From Oscillospiraceae bacterium (GTDB lineage Bacteria; Bacillota; Clostridia; Oscillospirales; Oscillospiraceae), in the NCBI GenBank assembly GCA_910575815.1, contig CAJTFN010000012.1, forward strand, positions 62,001 to 126,000: 64,000 nucleotides of DNA. Direction: 5' to 3'. The position numbers and the translations under genes were made by a program. The notes below the pieces were generated by a model that saw only the letters and a list, made by a program, of their open reading frames with translations, had not been told where the DNA came from and made no database searches. Below are positions 26,383 to 34,600 of the stretch, piece by piece. Every line of letters begins with the position of its first letter. Position 1 is the first letter of the stretch.

Positions 26383-27561
26383 TCAAGGCTTGACCCAGAT
26401 CCACTCCTCCCCCTCCAGGGAGCGGGCCATGAGGCCCTCAATATCCAGCTTGGCCTCCGCGGCGCGGACGTCCTCCACCTTAGGCCGGGTGGCCGGATGC
26501 CGGGGCGTGAAGACGGTGCAGCAATCCTCATAGGGCAGAATGGACGTGTCGTAGGTCCCGATCTCCCGGGATATCCGGATGATTTCCACCTTGTCCATCC
26601 CGATGAGAGGCCGGAGAACCGGCATTTCCGTCACATCGTCCGTGACGCCCAGAGCCATCATGGTCTGGCTGGCCACCTGCCCCAGAGATTCCCCGGTGAC
26701 AAGGGCTTTGGCCCCCGCCCGTTTGGCGATGGCCTGGGCCAGACGCATCATGAAACGGCGCATGATGAGGGTGAAATACTCCTCCGGGCAGTTCTTCCGG
26801 ATTTCCTCCTGAATCTCCGTAAAGGGGACGATGTGAACCCGGAGGCGGCCGCAGTAGGCCGTCAGCAGCCGGGCCAGATCCAGGACCTTGTCCTGGGCCT
26901 GCTGGGAGGTATAGGGGGGGGAGACAAAATGTACCATCTCCAGCTCCACGCCCCGGCGGGCCATCATCCAGGAGGATACCGGGCTGTCCAATCCGCCGGA
27001 CAGAAGGCTGATGGCATGGCCCCCCATGCCCACGGGGAGTCCTCCCGCGCCGGGGACGGCGGGGGCGTGGACGTAGGCGTGCTTTTCCCGGATTTCCACA
27101 TGGACCGTCAGGTCCGGGTTGTGTACGTCCACGGTCACATTGGGAAACGCCTCCGCCAGCTCGCCGCCTACCGCCTGGGAGACCTGGATGGAATTCATGG
27201 GATAGTGCTTATCTGCCCGCTTGCTCTCCACCTTGAAGCTCCGGGCGGCGGCAAAGTCCTTGGCTAGGTAGCTCTTGGCGGTCTCCACAATGGCCTCCAC
27301 CGTCTTCTCGCAGGGCACGGCCCGGGCGACGCTGACCACGCCGAAGACCTGCCGGGCGGCGGCGTAGGCCGCCTCCATGTCGCAGCTGTCCGTGGTGGGC
27401 TCGGCGTAGATGGTGCTTTGGCGGATGTAGACCTGAAAGCTGCCGCAGGATTTCAAACGGCGGGCCACGTTGGCCACCAGCCGGTCCTCAAAGGAGCGGC
27501 GGTTCAGGCCCTTCAAAACCACCTCGCCCAGCTTGAGTAAAAACATCTCGTTTTGCAGCAT
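26383..27561 (-). CDS. thiI: tRNA 4-thiouridine synthase ThiI (sulfurtransferase)
   Basis: 392 residues; ATG behind ACGGAGG. ThiI adenylates U8 of tRNA and transfers sulfur to make s4U, and serves thiamine thiazole synthesis in some bacteria. The ferredoxin-like/THUMP region (E-V-V-L-K-G-L-N-R-R...) fills the first ~165 residues. The PP-loop motif S-G-G-L-D-S-P lies near 188-194 and G-E-S-L-G-Q-V-A-S-Q near 295-304. There is no C-terminal rhodanese domain, as in most Firmicutes. C-C-T-V-F near 348 is conserved. Complete. Confidence 0.96.
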   Translation of the reverse strand: MLQNEMFLLKLGEVVLKGLNRRSFEDRLVANVARRLKSCGSFQVYIRQSTIYAEPTTDSCDMEAAYAAARQVFGVVSVARAVPCEKTVEAIVETAKSYLAKDFAAARSFKVESKRADKHYPMNSIQVSQAVGGELAEAFPNVTVDVHNPDLTVHVEIREKHAYVHAPAVPGAGGLPVGMGGHAISLLSGGLDSPVSSWMMARRGVELEMVHFVSPPYTSQQAQDKVLDLARLLTAYCGRLRVHIVPFTEIQEEIRKNCPEEYFTLIMRRFMMRLAQAIAKRAGAKALVTGESLGQVASQTMMALGVTDDVTEMPVLRPLIGMDKVEIIRISREIGTYDTSILPYEDCCTVFTPRHPATRPKVEDVRAAEAKLDIEGLMARSLEGEEWIWVKP

Positions 27562-27647
27562 GGAATTGATCCTCCGTAGACAATTGATTTCGTCCGTCTA
27601 TTATAGCGCACTCCGAAGAGAAGAAAAAGAGCTTTTGCTGAAATTTT

Positions 27648-27676
27648 ATGACAGATGCCGGGATCTGTGCTATCAT
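27648..27676 (+). promoter_or_regulatory. Promoter of the methyltransferase gene
   Basis: ATGACA (27648-27653), 17 bp, TATCAT (27671-27676). The divergent thiI has TATAAT on the minus strand at 27599-27604. Confidence 0.65.
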
Positions 27677-27765
27677 GGTCTGGAGAAGCGAAAGGAGAGA
27701 CCGGGGAAGCCGTCTGGAAAGGACGGTTTGGCTGGCGTTGAGACCGGACGCGGAGGAGGCGAAGG

Positions 27766-28383
27766 ATGGGGAACCTTGCGAATTATATAGGGCGGCAGTT
27801 TGGAAATCCCAGGGGCGCGGCGGGATGGATTTGCTGTCAGGTCATGAATGGAATAAACCGGCCCATGTACCGGGCCGCTCTTGCTCTGCTGGAGATTGCC
27901 CCGGAAGACCGGATTTTGGACATCGGCTATGGAAACGGATATTTGCTGCGGCAGATAGACCGGGCCTTTTCCCCGGAGCTCTATGGAATCGATCCGTCCG
28001 AGGACATGAAGACGCTGGCCGTCCGGCGCTGTAAGAGAGCGGCCCGGCAAGGGCGGCTGCGCTTGACGGTGGGGGACTGCTGCGCCCTGCCCTATGAGGA
28101 CGGGGTGTTTGCCGCCGTGACGTCGGTAAACACGGTCTATTTCTGGCCGGAGCCCGAGAAGGGAATGGAGGAGATTTGCCGCTGTCTGAGGAGCGGGGGC
28201 GTGTTTTACAACGTGTTGTACACGCGGGAATGGCTGAACCGCCTGCCCTATACCCGGGTGGGCTTCCGGACCTTCCGGCCGCAAGAGCTGGCGGAACTGG
28301 GACTCCGGGCGGGATTTGCCTTAGCGGAGATTCGGGAGATCGTCCCAGGGAAGAACTTTGTGGTGGTGTACCGAAAGGAATGA
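27766..28383 (+). CDS. Class I SAM-dependent methyltransferase
   Basis: 205 residues from the ATG behind GGAGGAGG. SAM-binding motif I reads I-L-D-I-G-Y-G-N-G-Y near residues 50-59, the acidic residue of motif II is in Y-G-I-D-P-S, and L-T-V-G-D-C follows. The profile is UbiE/COQ5-like (Methyltransf_11). The substrate is unknown. It is a lone gene between thiI and a flavodoxin-like gene. Confidence 0.88.
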   Translation: MGNLANYIGRQFGNPRGAAGWICCQVMNGINRPMYRAALALLEIAPEDRILDIGYGNGYLLRQIDRAFSPELYGIDPSEDMKTLAVRRCKRAARQGRLRLTVGDCCALPYEDGVFAAVTSVNTVYFWPEPEKGMEEICRCLRSGGVFYNVLYTREWLNRLPYTRVGFRTFRPQELAELGLRAGFALAEIREIVPGKNFVVVYRKE

Positions 28384-28523
28384 GGACAGGTGTTGCCGGA
28401 GCGCCGAGAAAAGGCGGACCGTGTTGTTTTCCGGCGAAAGTGTATTCGGCGATAGACATCCATACAGGGAGTGTTCCTCCTAAATAGAACGCATGAAGAG
28501 AGACGCTGGTTTTAGGGAATGGC

Positions 28524-28552
28524 TTGCGGTCCTGGCAAAAATTCGGTATAAT
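28524..28552 (+). promoter_or_regulatory. Promoter of the flavodoxin-like gene
   Basis: TTGCGG (28524-28529), 17 bp, TATAAT (28547-28552). Confidence 0.75.
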
Positions 28553-28594
28553 GATTTTGGTCCAACAATTCAATAACCAAAGGAGGAATGTCCC

Positions 28595-29221
28595 ATGAAC
28601 ATTGTCGCTATCAACGGAAGCCCCCGCAAAAACGGAAACACCGCCCTTTGCCTGGAGGCGGCGGGGCGTGAAATTCAGGCCGCCGGTGTGGAATTCCGGG
28701 TCTTCCAGCCCGGAGCCGACGTGCGGCCCTGTATGGCCTGCTACCACTGCCTGAACACCGGCAGCCTCCGCTGCATCCGGAACGACGACGGCGTCAACGA
28801 CATCATCGCCGCTTGCATCGGGGCGGACGGCATCCTGCTGGCCTCCCCTGTGTACCACGGCGGCATTGCCGGGGGGATGAAGTGTGTTCTGGACCGGCTG
28901 ATGCTGGCCGCGGGATGCGGGGTGAACCAGCTCCACCATAAGGTGGGAGGGGCTCTGTGCACCCTGCGGCGCAGCGGCGGCATGGAGACCTATCAGCAGC
29001 TGCTGGGAACGATGGACGCGATGGAAATGGTTCTGGTGACCTCCGACTACTGGGGGGCTGTTCACGGCGCGGACCGCGGCGAGGCTCTGCGGGACGAAGA
29101 GGGCATGGCCGTTGCCGCCCGGCTGGGACGGAATATGGCTTGGATGGTGAAGGTGCTCCATGAGACAAGCCTTCCCGCGCCGCCGGCGGCCCAGCGGCCT
29201 ATGATGAACTTTATACGGTAA
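28595..29221 (+). CDS. Flavodoxin-family NAD(P)H-dependent FMN reductase-like protein
   Basis: 208 residues from the ATG behind AAAGGAGG. It starts I-V-A-I-N-G-S-P-R-K-N-G-N-T, the FMN phosphate loop of the iron-sulfur flavoprotein/NADPH-dependent FMN reductase group. C-M-A-C-Y-H-C near residues 46-52 could bind a metal or cluster, as in iron-sulfur flavoproteins. L-A-S-P-V-Y-H-G-G-I is the second flavin loop. Probably a small cytosolic redox protein. Complete and monocistronic. Confidence 0.88.
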   Translation: MNIVAINGSPRKNGNTALCLEAAGREIQAAGVEFRVFQPGADVRPCMACYHCLNTGSLRCIRNDDGVNDIIAACIGADGILLASPVYHGGIAGGMKCVLDRLMLAAGCGVNQLHHKVGGALCTLRRSGGMETYQQLLGTMDAMEMVLVTSDYWGAVHGADRGEALRDEEGMAVAARLGRNMAWMVKVLHETSLPAPPAAQRPMMNFIR

Positions 29222-29266
29222 CCCCAACAGCGCATATACTGAAAGAGAACGGAAAGGAAAAGAGCT

Positions 29267-29417
29267 ACGAGAGAAACCCATCAGGGGTTTCTCTCGTTTT
29301 TAATCAGAAGTTTTTTCGGGCTTCGGAGAAGACCGGAAAAACTTGCACAGGCTGGCGAAAAATTTCGCCAGCCTGAGAGCTACGAGAGGAACCCATCAGG
29401 AGTTTCTCTCATTTTTT
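29267..29417. terminator. Three consecutive hairpins, two of them duplicated terminators
   Basis: Hairpin 1 (29267-29302): ACGAGAGAAACCC / GGTTTCTCTCGT plus T-tract. Hairpin 2 (29348-29375): CAGGCTGGCGAAA / TTTCGCCAGCCTG. Hairpin 3 (29380-29417): nearly the same sequence as hairpin 1, again with a T run. These sit between the flavodoxin-like gene and the convergent XRE gene. Confidence 0.8.
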
Positions 29418-29435
29418 TGCCTCAAGAAAGGAGAC

Positions 29436-29765
29436 TTAGAGATCGCCCCGCAAAAGAAAAAGCTGGAGCACCTTTTCCGCCAACCGCAGTTCCCGGGGCG
29501 TGCAGCTGTTCAGAAGAATCTGAATCGGAGACAGATCCGGTTCCCCGGTCTCATCGCCGAAGAGTATGTATTCCATGGACAGGCGGGAGGTCCGGGCCAC
29601 CTTGATCAGTGTGTCGATGGACATCTGGGAGGTGCCCACCTCGATTTGCCCATAATAACCGGCGCCAATGTCTGCCAGTTCGGAGAACTGCTCCCGGGTA
29701 AGGCCCAAGTGATTCCGCCGCTGGCGCAGGCGCTGCCCCACGGCGGCGCGCTCCTTTTTTGTCAT
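29436..29765 (-). CDS. XRE-family helix-turn-helix regulator
   Basis: 109 residues from the ATG behind AAGGAGCGG. The N-terminal HTH spans residues 10-65 (Q-R-L-R-Q-R-R-N-H-L-G-L-T-R-E-Q-F-S; I-E-V-G-T-S-Q-M-S-I-D-T-L). The remaining ~40 residues are helical. It is divergent from the recombinase-like gene at 30076 across a 310-bp AT-rich region, so it may control that gene or itself. No phage genes are adjacent. Confidence 0.88.
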   Translation of the reverse strand: MTKKERAAVGQRLRQRRNHLGLTREQFSELADIGAGYYGQIEVGTSQMSIDTLIKVARTSRLSMEYILFGDETGEPDLSPIQILLNSCTPRELRLAEKVLQLFLLRGDL

Positions 29766-29839
29766 AATTTGCCGCTCCTTCCGACTTGTTTTTTCCAGTT
29801 TATCTTGGGAGGGCCAGAGGCAAAATATGCGAATAGATA

Positions 29840-29868
29840 TTGATTTTTGCTATTTTTTAGCGTATCCT
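29840..29868 (+). promoter_or_regulatory. Candidate promoter in the XRE/recombinase-like divergent region
   Basis: TTGATT (29840-29845), 17 bp, TATCCT (29863-29868). It would leave a leader of about 200 nt before the gene at 30076. The 29766-30075 gap is otherwise AT-rich with no gene seen. Confidence 0.6.
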
Positions 29869-30075
29869 GCAAGTGTAAAAATCCTTGTAACCGTTGCGGC
29901 ACAATGGATTCGGAGGTTTGCACAGATTTTTGGATTGATATCCATAATCGTAACAATTGTTCTCTTTTTTGAAAACGCCGGTCCGCTGGGTTTTCGGCGA
30001 TTGTCCCGGATTCCGGAGGAGGGAATATGCTTCCGAATTTATTGCACAGTCGTAACGTGACGAAAGGAGGCCGCT

Positions 30076-31401
30076 ATGCAGGAGTACGTCGTCAACCGCC
30101 CCGACAAAGGGGCCATGGACCGCGCTTTGCAGAAAAATTTCAGCAATGCCGCGGGGGCAATTTTGCGTCTGGCCTGGCAGGCCGGTCTGCTGCGGGATGA
30201 GATTCAGCATCTGACGTGGGAGCAGGTGGATTTTCTGGACGCGGCCATCGTGCTGCCAGACCGGAAGGTGCCCGTCAGCCGGGAGCTGGCGGATTGGCTC
30301 CGGGCCCGGCGGGAGGACCGGGACCAGAGTCAGGAGACGGTGGTCCTCTCCGACCGGGACCAGAAGCCCCTGACGCCCCAATCCATCTCCCGCCTGGCCA
30401 GGAATGCCTTGGACAAGGAGGGGCAGACGGAGGTCCGGCTGATTGACCTTCGCCACGATTTTGTCCTCCGGCAGCTGGAAGAGCATGACTGGCAATACGT
30501 CTCCCGGATTACCGGCGTGGAGGCGGCGGGGCTCAACGTCCACTTTGCCGAGCATCTGGAGGAGAAAAAAATCTCCACCCGCATCCGCCGGGAGAAAACT
30601 CGTCAGATCGATGAGTTTGCCCTTTGGAAGCTGCTGCGGGCGGAGGGAAACAGCCCCGCCGGTATTGCTCTCTGGCTCACCTGGCAGGCGGGATTGCGCC
30701 TGGAGGAGATTGTGGCCCTTCGCTGGGAGCAGGTGAAGGGAGACCGTCTGTACCTGGAGGACCGGGAGGTCCCCCTGAGCGCGGGGGCCCGAAAGGCCCT
30801 GGAAGCCCTGGCCGCCGGAGGACGGGAGGGCTACGTCCTCACCGCGCCCCGGAGCCGCCAGCCCTATGACCGGACCCGGCTGTCCAAGCTGGCGCGGGCG
30901 GCGCTGATCCGGGCGGGATTGGATGACCTCACACTGCGGGATTTGCGGGTAGACTGCGCCTTGCGCTCCGGCGGGGAGGGCCAGATTCTCTCCCTGGTCC
31001 GGCGGCAGGGCTGGGTCACGCGGAATGAGGTCATGGAGCTTCTGGACGTTTCCCGGACCACCGCTTATAACCGCTTAAAGCTGCTGGTAAGCCGGGGGAA
31101 GCTGACCCAGGTGGGGGCCCGGTACTATCCGCCGGAGGCGGTGGTCCCCCCGGAGCGGCAGGAGGAGGCGGTGCTGGAATACCTGGCGCGGGAGGGCTTT
31201 GCCTACCGCCAGGACATCGCCCGGCTGTTGGGCATCGGCGTGGGGCAGTGCCGCCCGCTGCTCCAGCGGATGGTTGCTGGCGGAGCGGTGGTGCAGGAGC
31301 GGCAGAGATACCGGCTGAACCATGAAAAAAGCGCCGGAGAGGCCGGGCTGGAGCCTGCCGTGCCCGCCGGAGGAGAGCGGGGCGGCGGGCAGGAGGTGTG
31401 A
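30076..31401 (+). CDS. Tandem degenerate tyrosine-recombinase domains with two C-terminal winged-helix segments
   Basis: 441 residues from the ATG behind GAAAGGAGG. Two halves each resemble the catalytic core of phage integrases: W-Q-A-G-L-L-R-D-E-I...L-T-W-E-Q-V (near residue 35) and W-Q-A-G-L-R-L-E-E-I...L-R-W-E-Q-V (near 205). Each has a later L-R-H-D-F (half 1) or L-R-V-D-C (half 2) box. The nucleophilic Tyr and most of the R-H-R set are missing, so strand exchange is unlikely. Residues 315-355 and 365-415 look like winged helices (V-S-R-T-T-A-Y-N-R-L-K). Inference: a DNA-binding regulator built from recombinase folds. It lies directly upstream of the large SLH gene. Confidence 0.78.
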   Translation: MQEYVVNRPDKGAMDRALQKNFSNAAGAILRLAWQAGLLRDEIQHLTWEQVDFLDAAIVLPDRKVPVSRELADWLRARREDRDQSQETVVLSDRDQKPLTPQSISRLARNALDKEGQTEVRLIDLRHDFVLRQLEEHDWQYVSRITGVEAAGLNVHFAEHLEEKKISTRIRREKTRQIDEFALWKLLRAEGNSPAGIALWLTWQAGLRLEEIVALRWEQVKGDRLYLEDREVPLSAGARKALEALAAGGREGYVLTAPRSRQPYDRTRLSKLARAALIRAGLDDLTLRDLRVDCALRSGGEGQILSLVRRQGWVTRNEVMELLDVSRTTAYNRLKLLVSRGKLTQVGARYYPPEAVVPPERQEEAVLEYLAREGFAYRQDIARLLGIGVGQCRPLLQRMVAGGAVVQERQRYRLNHEKSAGEAGLEPAVPAGGERGGGQEV

Positions 31402-31667
31402 CCTTTTCGGGGCTTGATTTGTTACAAACATTTTGCACATAAAAGGGATTAAAACATGGCGTTTATCAAACAAATTACAACTCCGGGAAAGCTATAGACA
31501 AACGGGGGGGCGGCTGATACATTGAGCGTGCGGACGGCGGAAGAAGCGGCGAGGAGCCAATTCCAGGCTTGATGTGGGATCGGCTAGCCCCGACACGAAT
31601 CCTGGAGGGGGGCTTGCGAGGCGCGGAGGCCGAACGGACCGCAAATATTTGAAGGAGGAATATTCGC

Positions 31668-34600
31668 ATGAAGAAATTCCTGTCCCTGGTTCTTGCGATG
31701 ATTATGACCATGTCTTTGGTCACGATCAGCGCGGGAGCCACCGAGTACAAGGATCTCACCGACAAAGATGAGATCAAGTACGAGGAAGCAGTTGCCGTTC
31801 TGAACCGGATCGGTGTCATCACCGGTTACCCGGACGGCAGCTTCCAGCCCGAGACGGAGCTGACCCGTGGCGCGGCTGCCAAGATCATCGTCTCTCTGAT
31901 GATCGGCCCCGACGCTGCTGCGGCTCTGCCCAACACCAGCAGCCCCTATCCCGACGTTCCCGCCGGCCACACCTTCGCGGGCGTCATCAGCTACTGCAAG
32001 ACCAAGGGCTACATCAGCGGCTACGGTGATGGCAACTTCAAGCCCACCGGCACCCTGACCGGCTATGCATTCGCGAAGATGCTGCTGGGCGCCCTGGGTT
32101 ACAGCAGCGACATCGAGCGCTTCACCGGCGCTGGCTGGACCATGAACGTTGCCAACATCGGTAACGTGGCCGGCCTGTTCGACCGGATCAGCTTCGATGG
32201 CGCGGCGGCTGTCACCCGTGACGAGGCCTGCCAGCTGGCTCTGAACACCCTGAAGGCCACCATCGTGACCTACGGCGGTACCTCTGTGGTGAATGGTTCC
32301 ACTGGTTCCTACACCATCCAGGGCACTCAGGCCACCCCCAAGACCAGCAACAACCGCGACATCAACGCCAACATCGGTCGTAAGGACTGGTACGGCGGCA
32401 ACAACAAGGGTTCCGATTACCTGACTCTCGAGTTCGGTGAGGAGCACTTCAAGGACCTGCGTCTGGAGCATGATCGCTTCGATCCCGCTCACGACGACTT
32501 TGGCCGTCCCTCCAACGAGTGGAGCTACAAGAAGGTTACCATCGGCACCTTCCCCCTGGAGGCTGATTACACTTTCACCACTCAGGTTGCCCACATTGAA
32601 GACACTGACGGCACCAAGGAGAAGGCTCTGGGCCTGCGGAACTTCGACCTGGTCTCCGACGGCGGTTACTCCACCTGGAACGGCTGGGGCAACGACGGCC
32701 GCGGCGGCAGCACCTATGGCGGTACCACCACCCTCTGGCTGAACGGCCTGGAGGATGAGGACTACTTCAGTGCGACGAAGGACGGCAAGCTCGTCCGCAA
32801 GGTTGCCAACATCGCGGACTTCACCGACAACGGCACCCTCGTCGAAGTCTACGTTTCCAACGTGGACGCTGACTGGATCACCGACGTGGTCGTTATCCAG
32901 ACCCAGCTGATGGAAGTCAAGAAGGTCGGTTCCGACTACATTTCCCTGGAGAAGAAGGAGCCCGACGCCCTCAAGAACAACTCTCCTCGCGGCACTGCCA
33001 ACATCGGCTTCAACCTGGCCCCCATCGAGGTCAACATTGAGCAGGTGAAGGACAGCAACGAGGACTGCTACGGCATCCTCAAGGATCTCAAGTCCGGTGA
33101 CGAGATTGCGGTTATCCCCGTGACCACCGACAACGGCAAGACCTATGAGGCCGCTGAGGTCTATGTTCCCGAGACCGTGTCCGGCGCGCTGACCCGCGTG
33201 GATACCTATGGTATCGGCAAGGACTCCGATGATAAGCGCGGCGCTGTCGAGATCACCGTCGGCGGCACCTCCTACAAGCTGGCCGACTGGAACGACGAGA
33301 TGTGGGCCCTCAAGACCGAGGACATCAAGGCCACCCGCAAGGACGTCACCCTCCTCATGGATAAGTACGGCAACGCCCTGCTTGCCAAGGATGTCGGCGC
33401 CACCAATGACTTCATGGTCATCGGCAACTACTATCAGGCCCTCGTGGGCAACAAGGTCTGCACCTTCGTCCATGGCTGGGATATCTCCGGCAATGAGCTG
33501 GACCTCAACCTGGGCAGCAATGTCAAGATCACCAACCATGGCAACAGTGCCTCTGTGTACGGCCATGTCCTGGGCGAGCTTGTCTATTACACCAGCGTTG
33601 GCGCTTCCGGCGATGCGGACTATGTCCTCGCCCATCAGTCTGGCGACGGCAAGAAGACCGTCAACGACGTCTTCGTCAACCTGAAGAAGACCAACAGCGA
33701 CGTTGCCGTTCCCGATAAGGACGCCGACTACGAGATCAAGGCTTCCAACCTCCTGATCCCCCTGGTCGAGGCGACCGGCAATGCTTACGGCGATACCAAC
33801 GAGGATCCCGCCGGTAACGGCAAGACCACCCACAAGACCACCTATAATACCACCGACTTTGAGCAGTATTACTATGACAAGGGCGTCAAGTTCATCTATG
33901 TGAACTACGTCGCTGGCGAGGACGAGATCGACAGCATCGAGTTCAAGTCCGGCGTCCAGAACGTCTCCAACGACGAGCTGCGTCAGGCCATCCAGTTCTG
34001 GGGCTCTCAGGCCGCCGTGAAGGATGAGCAGGTCAAGGCCGTTGTCATCAAGCGCGAGAGCGCCGACGCCTCCGTCAACCGCATGCTCTATGTCACCAAG
34101 ACCCTTGGCTTCAAGGAGTATGACAAGGAGTCCAACGAGTCCTTCTACGAGGTTGAGGTTGCCATGTTCTCCGACGGCAAGTTCGAGACGGAGCAGCACA
34201 TCATCGTCAACAAGGACCTCCAGATTGGCGACTTTGCCACCTACACCAAGGTTTCTGGCACCAAGTATGAGGACAACTACTATCGCGTGAAGCAGTTCGT
34301 CCGTCACAATGCCAACCCCGCCGTCCTGAGCACCGATGGTGTTTCCGAGGTCCTGACCAGCGACGACGGCAAGGTCGTGAAGCACCTCATGAAGCTGAGC
34401 GACACCAAGACCACCACCATTGAGGGCAAGGCTCTCAGGCCCGATAGCGGCGATGACGGTGTCGATGCCCCGATGAACGTGGAGTCCTATGTCCTGGGCG
34501 GCTACCGCGGCAGCTCCACCACCGTGCCCAACACGGTTGGCAGCGCCAAGGGCATCATCCGCACGGATAAGGCCGAGTGGCTCAACGCTACCCGCGACAG

